Assembly: GCA_934501115.1 (NCBI GenBank)
Contig: CAKSTO010000004.1
Coordinates: 24,017-88,016 of the forward strand
Direction of reading: 5' to 3'
DNA: 64,000 nucleotides
Source of the DNA: an uncultured Faecalibacterium sp.
GTDB taxonomy: Bacteria > Bacillota > Clostridia > Oscillospirales > Ruminococcaceae
The notes under the pieces are model-generated. The model searched no databases. It saw nothing but the letters and a program-made list of their open reading frames with translations, and was not told the origin of the DNA. Both the position numbers and the translations under genes were made by a program. Positions 33,698 through 42,690 of the stretch are shown here, one piece after another (the first letter of the stretch is position 1; each line of letters starts with the position of its first letter).

Positions 33698-34651
33698 TTA
33701 GCCGCGGACAAGGAGCAGCAGCAGTGCCGATGCCGCACACTGCAAAATCAGCCAGCGGGCGACCACCTGCTCGTCGCTCCAGCCTTTATTTTTGCGCACG
33801 TGGTCGTGCAACGGGGTGCGGGTATTCTTGAGGATGGAGATGTGCAAAAATCGCTTCAGGCTGATCTTGATGATGCCAAGGCTGCCGTCCACGATAAACA
33901 CGATCGCTGCCAGCAGGAAAGCGAAGGGATGACCGCACTTCAGCGACAGCACAGCGATGAAGAAGCCCATCGCGCGGCTGCCGGCATCGCCCATCAGAAG
34001 CGTGGAGGGCTTTGCGTTCGACCACAGGTAAGCCAGCAGTGCGCCCATAAATACGACGCCTGCCGTACCGTACTCAGCCAGCTCAGCCTTGTAGGCCAGC
34101 AGGTAGGTTCCGATGGTCACCACGGCGACACTGGCGGACAGACCGTCCACGCCATCGGTACAGTTTACCACATTGATGCTTGCCCAGATCAGGATGACGA
34201 TCAGCAAAAGGTACACCGCATAGGGCAGGGTGAAGCTCCACTGCAGAAAATTCACGCTGCAGCCGTTAAAGTTCAGATATGTGACGCCCGCCACGATGGC
34301 GATCACAAAATCAATGATGCCTTTTTTGTACTCATTCCAGGCAGTCTCGGCGGCATCGTCGAAGTAGCCGGACAGCATGGACGCGATAAGCAGCACCGTG
34401 TAGATGACGTACTCCGCCTTGAAGGGCAGGAACGCCAGCGATACCAATGCAATGCACAGTACGAAGATGAGGCCTGAGCCGCGGGCTTTGCCCTTGGAAA
34501 GCGCACCGTTGACCGCAAACTCGCGGCCATGATCCTGCGGCAGCCTGTCACGGAACACCGAGTCCATCAACGCTGTGAGGGCAAACGCCAGCAGGAACGC
34601 CAGAGCATCCACACCGCGCTGCCCAACAGCAGAACGCAAAAATTCGATCAT
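33698..34651 (-). CDS. mraY: MraY-like phospho-sugar transferase
   Basis: This 317-residue membrane protein has about ten helices and MraY/WecA superfamily motifs: GYFDDAAET, NCTDGVDGLSAS, LLMGDAGSRAMG and TPLHDHVRKNKGWSDEQVV. The His-x-His region and overall length fit MraY, which transfers phospho-MurNAc-pentapeptide to undecaprenyl phosphate to give lipid I. It lies outside a dcw cluster, so it could be a second copy or the only one. The start at 34651 follows AGAGGAAC. Confidence 0.88.
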   Translation of the reverse strand: MIEFLRSAVGQRGVDALAFLLAFALTALMDSVFRDRLPQDHGREFAVNGALSKGKARGSGLIFVLCIALVSLAFLPFKAEYVIYTVLLIASMLSGYFDDAAETAWNEYKKGIIDFVIAIVAGVTYLNFNGCSVNFLQWSFTLPYAVYLLLIVILIWASINVVNCTDGVDGLSASVAVVTIGTYLLAYKAELAEYGTAGVVFMGALLAYLWSNAKPSTLLMGDAGSRAMGFFIAVLSLKCGHPFAFLLAAIVFIVDGSLGIIKISLKRFLHISILKNTRTPLHDHVRKNKGWSDEQVVARWLILQCAASALLLLLVRG

Positions 34652-34687
34652 ATTCAAAGTTCCTCTTTCTTTCATTCTTGTGAGAGA

Positions 34688-34716
34688 AGTGTATCACCCT
34701 TGCCTGAAAAAATCAA
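34688..34716 (-). promoter_or_regulatory. Promoter of the mraY-like gene
   Basis: Minus-strand TTGATT (34716-34711), a 17-base spacer and TACACT (34693-34688). Confidence 0.65.
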
Positions 34717-34743
34717 TCTCCCCGGCGAAAAAGATATCCTGAA

Positions 34744-34772
34744 TTGACTTTTATCGGCGCGGAACTTATAAT
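34744..34772 (+). promoter_or_regulatory. Promoter of the MATE transporter gene
   Basis: TTGACT (34744-34749), a 17-base spacer and a perfect TATAAT (34767-34772). It is divergent from the mraY-like promoter. Confidence 0.85.
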
Positions 34773-34821
34773 AGGATATCAGTCTGTCAGAAACCGTCCT
34801 ATTGATGATAAAGGAGAACGC

Positions 34822-36240
34822 ATGTCCATTTCCCTTGAGCAGCTTTCGGCACAGATGCGCCGGGGCGAAACAGTATCTCTGCGCCACACGATGCAGGTAG
34901 CGCTGACACTGAGCATCCCATCCATTCTGCAACAGATCGTTGTCACCGCCATGGAATACATCGACGCCGCCATGGTGGGGCATCTCGGTGCGTCTGCCAC
35001 GGCATCGATCGGTATCGTCAGCTCCAGTACATGGCTGCTGCACGGCATGCTGGCCGGCCTGTACATGTCCTTTGCCATTCAGGTCGCTCAGTATCTCGGC
35101 GCTGACCGGCAGGATGACGCCCGGGGCGTTCTGCGCCAGTCCATGGTCTTCAACGGTGTCGTGGGGCTTGCAGCCGCAGCGTTCGGCATCGGCATCAGCC
35201 GGTTTCTGCCCGGATGGCTGGGCGCCGACCTGTCTTTGCAGGCAGATTCCTCTGCCTATTTTGCCATCTGGTCGGCTTCCCTGCCCTTTGCCATGGCCAT
35301 GGGCACCTATTCGTCCATGCTTCGTTCTACCGGCGATGCTCTGACCCCGGGTCTCATCAGTGTGCTCACCTGCGTGCTGGATGTGATCTTCAACTTTTTC
35401 CTCATCAACCCCACCCGGGAGATAGAGCTTTTCGGGCATCTTGCTACCGTGTGGGGCGCAGGTCTCGGCGTACCGGGCGCAGCACTTGGCACTGCACTTG
35501 CCACCGCCATCAGCGGCATACTGACCCTTTCCATCCTGCTGCTGCGGGACGGCCCCCTGTGCATCCGCAGGCCCGGCTCCTGGCGCATCACCCGTGCCTG
35601 CCTGCAGAATCTGTGGAAGGTGGGCGCACCGCTGGCTGCGGAGCGTGCTGCGCTGTCCTCTGCACAGGTATTGCTCATTCGTATCGTATCCGGCCTTGGC
35701 ACCACAGCCATTGCTGCCAACAGCCTCGGTGTCAGCGCTGAGAGCCTGTGCTATATGGCGGGCTACGGCATTCAGGACGCCGCCCTCGCTCTGGTGGGGC
35801 AGGCCGTGGGTGCAAACCGCCGGGATATGGCAAAACGCTTTGCGTGGCTGTGCACCGGTATGGGGATGGGCATCATGGCGCTGACCGGTGCAGGCATGTT
35901 TTTCTTTGCGCCGAACCTTATGGCGATCTTCACGGCGGACGCCGCGGTCATTGCACTGGGTGCACAGGTGCTTCGCATCGAAGCCATCGCCGAGCCGATG
36001 TTCGGTGCCAGCATCGTAGCCAGCGGTTCCATGCAGGGTGCCGGCGACAGCGCCGGCTGTTTTGTGCTGAACCTTGTGAGCATGTGGGGCATCCGGCTCA
36101 CGCTTGCCGTTTTGCTGGCTCCGAAGTTCGGGCTGGTGGGTGTGTGGTTCGCTATGAGCTTCGAGCTGACCATGCGCGGCGTGTTGTTCCTTCTCCGCAT
36201 GGCAAAAGGCAGGTGGCTGGACAAAGGCGCACTGGCCTGA
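34822..36240 (+). CDS. MATE family multidrug/sodium antiporter
   Basis: This 472-residue protein has twelve predicted helices in two MatE repeats: SIPSILQQIVVTAMEYIDAA opens the first and KVGAPLAAERAALSSAQV the second. The family exports cationic drugs or metabolites by sodium or proton exchange. The start at 34822 (MSISLEQLS) follows AAAGGAGA; an in-frame TTG 26 codons earlier falls within the promoter. It is monocistronic and has a terminator. Confidence 0.92.
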   Translation: MSISLEQLSAQMRRGETVSLRHTMQVALTLSIPSILQQIVVTAMEYIDAAMVGHLGASATASIGIVSSSTWLLHGMLAGLYMSFAIQVAQYLGADRQDDARGVLRQSMVFNGVVGLAAAAFGIGISRFLPGWLGADLSLQADSSAYFAIWSASLPFAMAMGTYSSMLRSTGDALTPGLISVLTCVLDVIFNFFLINPTREIELFGHLATVWGAGLGVPGAALGTALATAISGILTLSILLLRDGPLCIRRPGSWRITRACLQNLWKVGAPLAAERAALSSAQVLLIRIVSGLGTTAIAANSLGVSAESLCYMAGYGIQDAALALVGQAVGANRRDMAKRFAWLCTGMGMGIMALTGAGMFFFAPNLMAIFTADAAVIALGAQVLRIEAIAEPMFGASIVASGSMQGAGDSAGCFVLNLVSMWGIRLTLAVLLAPKFGLVGVWFAMSFELTMRGVLFLLRMAKGRWLDKGALA

Positions 36241-36268
36241 GCACCGCCAGCTGCAGTTGCAAAATAAC

Positions 36269-36316
36269 AGCTCCCCGGCCGGGAACCGCGCTGCGGCACC
36301 TGACCGGGGAGTTTTG
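36269..36316 (+). terminator. Terminator of the MATE gene
   Basis: CTCCCCGG...CCGGGGAG hairpin followed by TTTT; the loop includes GC-rich inner pairs. Confidence 0.75.
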
Positions 36317-36359
36317 CTGTGGTTCTATGATTTGAGAAGAAGAAAAAGAAAAGAGCAGA

Positions 36360-36959
36360 TCACTTGCGGCCGTGCAGGATGGGAGAAAGCGGCTTGTAGA
36401 TCAGCATGCACAGCACGGCATCCAGCAGACCCTTGACCAGCGTAAACGGCATATTGAAGATCACCAGACACTTGATCAGGCTGTCTGCCGAAGGCAGGAT
36501 GGCCTGATACATCCCGAGGATGGCTTCCATCGGCATGTGGTAGAACTGCACGTAGGCAGGGTAAGTGATGAAGTAGTTGGACGGCACGCTGAATACAGCC
36601 ATGGCTGCGGCACCGGCTACTGCGCCGATGATGGCAGTCTTGCGGCTCTTGCGGTGCTTGTAGATGAAACCTGCCGTAGCAGAGAACACCGCACCCAGCA
36701 TAAAGTTGCACAGCTCACCAACGCATGCGGTGGAGGTGCCCTTGATGACGATATGGAGCAGGTTCTTCATGAAGCTGATGACCACGCCGTACACCGGGCC
36801 GAGAGCGAACGCACCCAGCAGGGCGGGCAGGTCAGAGAAATCCATCTTGACAAACGACGGAATGAGCATCGGAATGGGAAACTCGATGAACATCAGGATG
36901 AATGCCACTGCGCTCAGCATGGCGGCAACCGTAAGATTGTGGGTCATATTTTTTTTCAT
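36360..36959 (-). CDS. ribU: ECF transporter S component for riboflavin (RibU)
   Basis: This 199-residue protein has six predicted helices. It binds riboflavin in the membrane and works with a shared EcfAA'T module encoded elsewhere. It has the RibU opening MLSAVAFILMFIEFPIPMLI, KMDFSDLPALLGAFALGP and GVVISFMKNLLHIV. The substrate call is strengthened by the FMN riboswitch in its leader. The start follows GGAAGGA. Confidence 0.94.
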   Translation of the reverse strand: MKKNMTHNLTVAAMLSAVAFILMFIEFPIPMLIPSFVKMDFSDLPALLGAFALGPVYGVVISFMKNLLHIVIKGTSTACVGELCNFMLGAVFSATAGFIYKHRKSRKTAIIGAVAGAAAMAVFSVPSNYFITYPAYVQFYHMPMEAILGMYQAILPSADSLIKCLVIFNMPFTLVKGLLDAVLCMLIYKPLSPILHGRK

Positions 36960-37034
36960 AACATAATCCTTCCCGGGTCAAAGCCCTTGCAAAATTCGAC
37001 TGGAAAGCCCTTTTCGCGCTGGTTCTGGAACGGG

Positions 37035-37087
37035 AAAGACAAACAGAAAAGCGCCCTGCTGCAACAAAAAACACTGCAACAGGGCGC
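37035..37087 (-). terminator. Riboswitch-controlled terminator in the ribU leader
   Basis: Minus-strand GCGCCCTG-TTGC...GCAgCAGGGCGC hairpin (37051-37087) followed by TTTTCTGTTTGTCTTT, between the FMN aptamer and ribU. It should form when FMN is bound and stop transcription. Confidence 0.85.
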
Positions 37088-37114
37088 GTAGACAACAATT
37101 TGCCTGCCGTTTCT

Positions 37115-37222
37115 TACATCCGGACTATACCGTTGGTCCCGGAGTTGCACCGAGTCAGCACCTGCAAGAGGTGGTCGCGGACTTTACCGCCAGTGGGGAA
37201 TCGCACCCCGCCCTGAAACGAA
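37115..37222 (-). promoter_or_regulatory. FMN riboswitch (RFN element)
   Basis: The minus strand shows the conserved RFN parts in order: TTCAGGGCGGGGTGCGATTC, CCCCACTGGCGGTAAAGTCC, GACTCGGTGCAACTCCGG, GACCAACGGTATAGTCCGGATG. It turns down ribU when cellular FMN is high. Confidence 0.96.
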
Positions 37223-37235
37223 CTTTCTGGCACAC

Positions 37236-37264
37236 AGTATAGCGTGCTTGGCCGGACTTGTCAA
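37236..37264 (-). promoter_or_regulatory. Promoter of the ribU transcript
   Basis: Minus-strand consensus TTGACA (37264-37259), a 17-base spacer and TATACT (37241-37236), about 15 bases before the aptamer. Confidence 0.88.
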
Positions 37265-37290
37265 GAGGCCGTTTGGTGTTTTTTGCAGGC

Positions 37291-37319
37291 TTGCCCCGGC
37301 CGACCGGGTGTGATATGAT
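37291..37319 (+). promoter_or_regulatory. Promoter of mscS
   Basis: TTGCCC (37291-37296), a 17-base spacer and TATGAT (37314-37319); the ribosome site CAGGAGGT follows. Confidence 0.65.
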
Positions 37320-37350
37320 AGAGCCGTTGTAAAAAATTCAGGAGGTACCC

Positions 37351-38433
37351 ATGATTTTCTCGATCCGTGATCTTTCCTTCGAGCTGGGCAGTCTGCTGCT
37401 GGAGGGTTGGCTGGCCTTTGCCGCCCGGGCGGTGTGTGCCCTGCTCATTTTGCTGGCGGCATGGCTGGTACGCCGCTGGCTGACCAAAAAAGGGTTTCCG
37501 GCTTTGCAGGCGCGCAGCTGGCGCTTTGTCAGCACACCCATTCTGGTGCGCAGCTTTACCGTGCCCGTACAGCGTATGTGCACCGCTGTGGGCATCTATC
37601 TGGCGGCAGTTTCCCTGCCCTGGGCCATCTCCGGCATCCCAAGGCTGCTGCTCACCTGCCTCCGTCTGGCCCTGACACTGCTGATCTGCGAGGGGCTGTA
37701 TTCCGCTTCCGATCTGGCTGATCTGATCCTGTCGTCCTGCAGTGCGGAGATCCGTTCCAACAAGACTCTGGGCTCCCTGTTGAATACCGCCTACAAAGTG
37801 CTGGTCATCGTGCTTTGCGTAGCCGCTCTGGCGCAGGAAGTGGGCTTCCCTATCGGCAGCATCGTCGCCGGTGCCGGCCTTGTCGGCCTGACCATCTCGC
37901 TGGCAGCACAGGAAAGCGCCAGCAACCTGTTCTCCGGCCTTGTGATCCTGCTGGACAAGCCTTTTTCCGTCGGTGACTGGATCAAGGTAGGCAGCGTAGA
38001 AGGCGAAGTGATCGACATCAACTTTCGCTCTACCCGCATCCGTTCGTCGGACAAGACCATCAATGTGGTCACAAACAGCACCATCTGCTCTTCCACCGTA
38101 CAGAACGCCGCCCTGCGCACCATGCGGCCTTACAAGTTCCATCTGGGCGTCACCTATGGTACCACCCGCCCCCAGCTGGAAAAACTGATGGCCGACCTGC
38201 AGGCCATGCTGGACAATAGCCCCTATACCAGCAAGGGTTCCAATATCGTCCGGCTGGCAGGCTTTGGCGATTCCAGCATTGATATTCTGGTGTCCGCCTA
38301 TCTGACGACCAACGCCTACGCCGAGTTTCTTCAGATGCAGAACGACCTGAACCTGAACATCATGGACATCATGCAGGCCGACGGCGTGGAGTTTGCCTTT
38401 CCTTCCACAAGCGTCTATCTCGAAAAAACCTGA
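37351..38433 (+). CDS. Small-conductance mechanosensitive channel, MscS family
   Basis: This 360-residue protein has about five N-terminal helices. The pore helix and following beta domain are clear: GAGLVGLTISLAAQESASNL, FSGLVILLDKPFSVGDWIKV and GEVIDINFRSTRIRSSD. It opens under membrane tension to release solutes during osmotic downshock. The end is the cytoplasmic alpha/beta cage domain. It starts after CAGGAGGT. Confidence 0.94.
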   Translation: MIFSIRDLSFELGSLLLEGWLAFAARAVCALLILLAAWLVRRWLTKKGFPALQARSWRFVSTPILVRSFTVPVQRMCTAVGIYLAAVSLPWAISGIPRLLLTCLRLALTLLICEGLYSASDLADLILSSCSAEIRSNKTLGSLLNTAYKVLVIVLCVAALAQEVGFPIGSIVAGAGLVGLTISLAAQESASNLFSGLVILLDKPFSVGDWIKVGSVEGEVIDINFRSTRIRSSDKTINVVTNSTICSSTVQNAALRTMRPYKFHLGVTYGTTRPQLEKLMADLQAMLDNSPYTSKGSNIVRLAGFGDSSIDILVSAYLTTNAYAEFLQMQNDLNLNIMDIMQADGVEFAFPSTSVYLEKT

Positions 38434-38447
38434 GCTTCTCTTCGTCC

Positions 38448-38484
38448 AAAATGCCGTCCCGGGGACAACTCGGAGCGGCATTTT
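38448..38484. terminator. Terminator between mscS and the ZIP gene
   Basis: AAAATGCCG...CGGCATTTTCTTTTA; usable in both directions. Confidence 0.75.
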
Positions 38485-38509
38485 CTTTTATTATCGTATA
38501 ACTTTTTTG

Positions 38510-39262
38510 CTACAGTGCCACATCCAGTGCCATCATCAGGGCAAAACCCAGCACGATGCTGACCACCCCGGCGGGTTCGTCGCCCTCCACGGCCTGCGGG
38601 ATCATCTCCTGTGCCGTCACGCAGACCATGCAGCCCGCCGCCGCACTCATCAGCCACGGCAGTGCCGCGCCGACCCACTCTGCCAGCACAAAAGCCAGCA
38701 TCGCTCCCAGCGGCTCCACCAGCCCGGACGCCGCCCCGGCGCAGAACGCCTGACCCCGGGTGCGTCCGTTGTGTACCAGCGGCAGACTGACTGCGGCACC
38801 CTCCGGGATGTTCTGCAAACCGATGCCAAGGCTCAGAGCCAGCGCTCCGCTGACGGCATCCGGTCGTCCGGTCAGTGCCAATGCCGCAGCAAGCCCCGTG
38901 ACCATCCCCTCTGGCAGATTGTGCAGGGTCACCGCCAGCACAGTCCGGCCGCCATGACCTTCGCCTCCGGCCAGAAGTGCCCCGGCTGCCTGCTCCAATT
39001 GCAGAAGCCCCACAGCACCCAGCACCAGTGCTGCGGCAGGCGGGATCCATGCCGGAAGCGGCTGGTCGGCGGCGCGGTCAATGGCCGGCAGCAGCAGGCT
39101 CCATACACTGGCTGCCAGCATGATGCCCGCCGCCATGCCGCACAGGATCCGCTGCGTGCAGGGTCGTTCCGTCCGGCGCAGCAGAAACACTCCCGCTGCC
39201 CCCAGCGCTGTGCAGGCAGCAGGAAACAGCAGCACCCCTGCGGTGAAAATGATCCGGTTCAA
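38510..39262 (-). CDS. ZIP family metal transporter
   Basis: This 250-residue protein has eight predicted helices. The metal-path motifs are HNLPEGM in helix IV and QNIPEGA in helix V, with a later EMIPQAVEGDEP. The family imports zinc, iron or manganese, and some bacterial members may run outward. A TTG at 39262 preceded by AAAGGGGGA is chosen; ATG codons further upstream add an Arg-rich stretch with no ribosome site. It is monocistronic. Confidence 0.87.
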   Translation of the reverse strand: MNRIIFTAGVLLFPAACTALGAAGVFLLRRTERPCTQRILCGMAAGIMLAASVWSLLLPAIDRAADQPLPAWIPPAAALVLGAVGLLQLEQAAGALLAGGEGHGGRTVLAVTLHNLPEGMVTGLAAALALTGRPDAVSGALALSLGIGLQNIPEGAAVSLPLVHNGRTRGQAFCAGAASGLVEPLGAMLAFVLAEWVGAALPWLMSAAAGCMVCVTAQEMIPQAVEGDEPAGVVSIVLGFALMMALDVAL

Positions 39263-39576
39263 AACAGCATTCCCCCTTTGCCCTGTGTATGACAGACGGT
39301 CAAAAAATGTGCAAAGCCCAATGGCTGCAGAAGGTGCCGCCCGCTCTGCCCTTGCGTCTGACATTCTTGTTTCCCCGTCAGCCCTTCTTCGTTCCGTCCG
39401 GATTCGATCCGACATATGATTCAAGAAATTACATTTCTGTTACAGCACAGATAAGATTCTTTTTCTCCCGTTTCCCTTGCGCGAGCAATTCGTCAAAAAT
39501 CCTTTGACTTTTCATCTGAAATTATAACAAATTCGTAGAATCTCCCTGATTTTTGAAAGTTTTATCTAAAATCCTC

Positions 39577-39604
39577 TTGATTTTTTTGCGAAAATGGCTA
39601 GAAT
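39577..39604 (+). promoter_or_regulatory. Promoter of the Ser/Ala-rich lipoprotein gene
   Basis: TTGATT (39577-39582), a 16-base spacer and TAGAAT (39599-39604). Confidence 0.65.
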
Positions 39605-39678
39605 ATAGCCTTGCAAAGAGGCCCGACCTGTAAGGCCTCTGCAAAAAAACTTTTTTGTAATGCAAGGAGATTTTAGAT

Positions 39679-39951
39679 ATGAAACTCAAGAATGTTGCTG
39701 TTGCTGTTGTTGCTCTGGCTCTGGCTGTTGGTATGACCGCCTGCGGCGGTTCTTCCGCTTCTTCCACTGCTGCTTCCTCTGAGGCTACTTCCTCTGAGGC
39801 TGCTTCCAGCGTTGCTGCTGAGTCCGAGGCAGCTTCCTCTGAGGCTGAAAACGATGCTGCTTCTTCCGAGGTCGCTTCTGAGGTTGCTTCTTCCGAGGCT
39901 GCTTCTTCCGAGGCTGCTTCTTCTGAAGTTGCTTCTTCTACTGCCGCCTGA
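39679..39951 (+). CDS. Small low-complexity lipoprotein, Ser/Ala/Glu-rich
   Basis: This 90-residue protein begins with a lipoprotein signal (MKLKNVAVAVVALALAVGMT then ACGG), with the lipidated Cys at 22. The rest is repeats of the ASSEA/ASSEV type. No domain is recognised. It should be anchored to the outer face of the membrane as a short acidic tether. It starts after AAGGAG and has its own promoter and terminator. DNA-level repeats make the length prone to change. Confidence 0.75.
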   Translation: MKLKNVAVAVVALALAVGMTACGGSSASSTAASSEATSSEAASSVAAESEAASSEAENDAASSEVASEVASSEAASSEAASSEVASSTAA

Positions 39952-39981
39952 TTTTTCGGCGTCCAGTAAAATCTGCTAAGT

Positions 39982-40026
39982 AAAAAGGCTGCTTCCCGGG
40001 GATTCCTGAGAAGCAGCCTTTTTATC
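39982..40026. terminator. Bidirectional terminator between the lipoprotein and LOG genes
   Basis: AAAAAGGCTGCTTC...GAAGCAGCCTTTTT, perfect 14-bp stem. Confidence 0.9.
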
Positions 40027-40029
40027 GTT

Positions 40030-40563
40030 TCAGTGTTCCAGCAGGGCACGAATCTCCTCGAGATCCTTTGCAAAAAAGATGCCTTTCTGTCGTTCTGGGC
40101 TGGAAAGCCCCTTGCGGATCATTTCATGCAGCAGTGCCTTCAGGCTGTCGTAGTATCCGTCCAGATCATACAGGATGCAGGGTGCGCTCAACTGTTTCAG
40201 TGAAACTCTGGACATCACCTCAGCGATTTCTTCCAGTGTGCCGGTGCCGCCGGGGAATGCGATGAATGCATCCCCCAGCTCGATCATTTTCGTCTTGCGC
40301 TCAGCCATATCCCGCGTGACGATGAGCTCCGTCAGCCCGTCATACTGCAGCTCCTGCTCCATGAAGAACTGCGGCTCCACGCCGGTCACCTCCCCGCCTG
40401 CGGTAAGGACGCTTTCCGCCAGAAGCCCCATCAGCCCGCTGCGGGAGCCGCCATACACCAGCGCGTTCCCGCTTTCACCGATCCACCGTCCCAGCTCCTG
40501 CACTGCCTGCTTCAATGCCGGGTCGCTGCCCTCATTGGCTCCCAGATATACCGTGATCCTCAT
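40030..40563 (-). CDS. LOG family (TIGR00730) nucleotide 5'-monophosphate phosphoribohydrolase
   Basis: This 177-residue Rossmann-fold protein has the family active-site motif PGGTGTLEE and the preceding LVYGGSRSGLMG and ERKTKM. Homologues cut the ribose from nucleoside monophosphates and, in plants, activate cytokinins; the bacterial role is less certain. It starts after AAAAGGGGA. Confidence 0.92.
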   Translation of the reverse strand: MRITVYLGANEGSDPALKQAVQELGRWIGESGNALVYGGSRSGLMGLLAESVLTAGGEVTGVEPQFFMEQELQYDGLTELIVTRDMAERKTKMIELGDAFIAFPGGTGTLEEIAEVMSRVSLKQLSAPCILYDLDGYYDSLKALLHEMIRKGLSSPERQKGIFFAKDLEEIRALLEH

Positions 40564-40631
40564 ATTCGTTTCCCCTTCCGTTTTTGCTCAAGCAAGCCTT
40601 ATTTCCCGGAGACGCAAAGCTCCCTCAACGT

Positions 40632-41204
40632 TCAAACGCCCCATAATACAACACCCAGCACCGCAGACAGCAGGATCATCCCGATGGGAGACGGTGCCTT
40701 CTGCGTTTTCTTTTTGGAAAGCAGATGCACTGCCCACAAAAGGACAAATACAAGGATCGCACGTCCGTCCGGATCAAAGCCGTCTGCAAGGCAGGTAAAC
40801 CCGCCCAGCGTAGAAAGCCCCATCGTGATGGCTGTGGCCAGAATCATTGCCACCACACAGGGTCGTACACCGGAAAGGAACGCTTCCATCCCAGCATATT
40901 TCATCAGCCCCCGCAGTGCCGCCGCGATCAGCAGGATGATGAAGAAAGACGGCAGCACTACGCCCAGCGTTGCACACAGCGCCCCGAAAAAGCCGCCCTG
41001 CGACGAGCCGATAAAGGTTGCCATATTCACCGCCAGCGGCCCGGGGGTAGACTCCGATACCGCAATAAAGCTGAGGAACTCTGCCTCCGTCAGCCAGCCG
41101 TGTCCCAGCACCACTTCCCGTACCAGTGAGATCATGCCATATCCGCCGCCAAAGGACAGCGCTCCGATCATGAAAAAGTTCAAAAACAGGCTCAGACAGA
41201 TCAT
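40632..41204 (-). CDS. Chromate transporter family, second half-size subunit
   Basis: This 190-residue membrane protein of the CHR family has the signature FGGGYGMISLV, then SESTPGPLAVNMATFIG and LPSFFIILLI. Half-size CHR proteins act as pairs; this one overlaps the other by 4 bases (ATGA), and AAGGAGG lies just upstream. The natural substrate in gut anaerobes is unknown and may not be chromate. Confidence 0.9.
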   Translation of the reverse strand: MICLSLFLNFFMIGALSFGGGYGMISLVREVVLGHGWLTEAEFLSFIAVSESTPGPLAVNMATFIGSSQGGFFGALCATLGVVLPSFFIILLIAAALRGLMKYAGMEAFLSGVRPCVVAMILATAITMGLSTLGGFTCLADGFDPDGRAILVFVLLWAVHLLSKKKTQKAPSPIGMILLSAVLGVVLWGV

Positions 41205-41773
41205 TGCGCCTTTCCTCCTTTCCGCAGCGTTCGCACCAGCCAGAGTGCCAGACCCGCCCCGCCGCTGAGCAGGATATAGAAGATCGATGAGAACGACACC
41301 GACATCACCGTGCAGCCCACCATGGCCGCAATGACTACGGCCAGCACGGTCACATGAAAGGCGCTGCGTTCCAGATTTTTCAGCATCTTCAGTCCTGCCG
41401 ACAGGATGAGATAGATCACACACGCCTGAATGCCGTGGAACGCACTGGCCACTGCCGACAGGCTGAGAAACCGGTCAAAAAACTGTGAGATGAAATAGAT
41501 CACCGCAAAGGACGGGATGCACACCGCCAGCGTGGATGCCGCCGCACCCGCGATCCCGTCGATCTTGTAGCCGATGTAAGTGGCGCTGTTCACCGCCACA
41601 GGGCCGGGTGTGGACTCGGCAATGGCCACCATGTCAAGAAACTCCTCCCGGCTCACCCACCGCTTTTTCTCCACAAATTCATGTTCCAGCAGCGCCACCA
41701 TCGCGTAGCCCCCGCCGAAGGTAAATGCGCCGATCTTGAGAAACGTCGTAAAAAGTTCTTTTATTTTCGACAT
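41201..41773 (-). CDS. Chromate transporter family, first half-size subunit
   Basis: This 190-residue protein is the partner of the next gene. It has the CHR motifs FTFGGGYAMVALLEHEFVEK and AESTPGPVAVNSATYIGY. The two proteins are similar in sequence and probably insert in opposite orientations. It starts after GGAAAGGAG. The transcript runs away from the aspartate dehydrogenase-like gene. Confidence 0.9.
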   Translation of the reverse strand: MSKIKELFTTFLKIGAFTFGGGYAMVALLEHEFVEKKRWVSREEFLDMVAIAESTPGPVAVNSATYIGYKIDGIAGAAASTLAVCIPSFAVIYFISQFFDRFLSLSAVASAFHGIQACVIYLILSAGLKMLKNLERSAFHVTVLAVVIAAMVGCTVMSVSFSSIFYILLSGGAGLALWLVRTLRKGGKAQ

Positions 41774-41877
41774 AGCTTTCTCCTTTCCTCCGCTTCATTA
41801 TATCATTTTTTTCTGCACTATGATATACTGAAAGAGAATATGCTGCCTCGCGCAGAAAAAGGAGTTTAGGATAGGAT

Positions 41878-42678
41878 ATGAAAACAAAATTCGGGATCGT
41901 GGGCTGCGGTTTTCTGGGCAATATCGTGGCCGACGCATGGAAGAACGGCCTGCTGCCAGACTATGAGCTCGTGGGCGTGACCAGCCGCACCCGCGCTTCT
42001 GCCGAAAAGACCGCTGCCAACGTAGATTGCGCCGTTTGCGACGACGTGGACGCTCTTCTGGCTCTGGAACCGGAGTATCTCGTGGAGACCGCCTCGGTGG
42101 AGGCCGTGCGCGCCATGGCTGTGCCGGTGCTGAAAAAGGGCGTGAATCTCGTCATCATCTCCATCGGAGCCTTTGCCGACCTCGATTTCTACCAGCAGGT
42201 CAAGGCTGCCGCTGTGGAGGGCGGTGCAAAGATCCATCTGGCAAGCGGTGCCATCGGCGGCTTTGACGTCCTGCAGACCGTCACCCTGATGGCTGCGGCA
42301 CAGAAGCTGCCCGAAACTGCCGGCATTGAGACTCACACCGGTGCCAGAGGCTTCCGCAACACTCCCGTGTGGGAAGAGCATCTGCTCACCGACACCGAAA
42401 AGACCACAGTCTTTACCGGAAATGCCAAGCAGGCGATTGCCACCTTCCCCCGCCGGGTCAACGTGGCTGTGGCTACCTCTTTGGCCACCACCGGCCCCGA
42501 CATCACCGGTGTGACCATGCACTCGGTGCCCGGCTGGGTGGGCGACGACCATCGTATCACTGCTGAGATCGAGGGTGTGAAGGCTGTAGTGGATATCTGC
42601 TCTTCTACCAGTGCCATTGCCGGCTGGAGCGTTGTGGCACTGCTGCGCAACCTTTCTTCCCCGGTCTGCTTCTATTAA
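41878..42678 (+). CDS. Aspartate dehydrogenase-like (NadX family) NAD(P)-dependent oxidoreductase
   Basis: This 266-residue protein has an N-terminal Rossmann domain (KFGIVGCGFLGNIVADAW) and the domain of unknown function DUF108 typical of L-aspartate dehydrogenases (LASGAIGGFDVLQTV, TGNAKQAIATFPRRVNVAVA). Relatives make iminoaspartate for NAD synthesis or oxaloacetate. No nadA or nadC is nearby. It is followed 12 bases later by a hydroxyacid dehydrogenase-like gene, suggesting a joint pathway. Confidence 0.83.
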   Translation: MKTKFGIVGCGFLGNIVADAWKNGLLPDYELVGVTSRTRASAEKTAANVDCAVCDDVDALLALEPEYLVETASVEAVRAMAVPVLKKGVNLVIISIGAFADLDFYQQVKAAAVEGGAKIHLASGAIGGFDVLQTVTLMAAAQKLPETAGIETHTGARGFRNTPVWEEHLLTDTEKTTVFTGNAKQAIATFPRRVNVAVATSLATTGPDITGVTMHSVPGWVGDDHRITAEIEGVKAVVDICSSTSAIAGWSVVALLRNLSSPVCFY

Positions 42679-42690
42679 GGAGGACCTATC

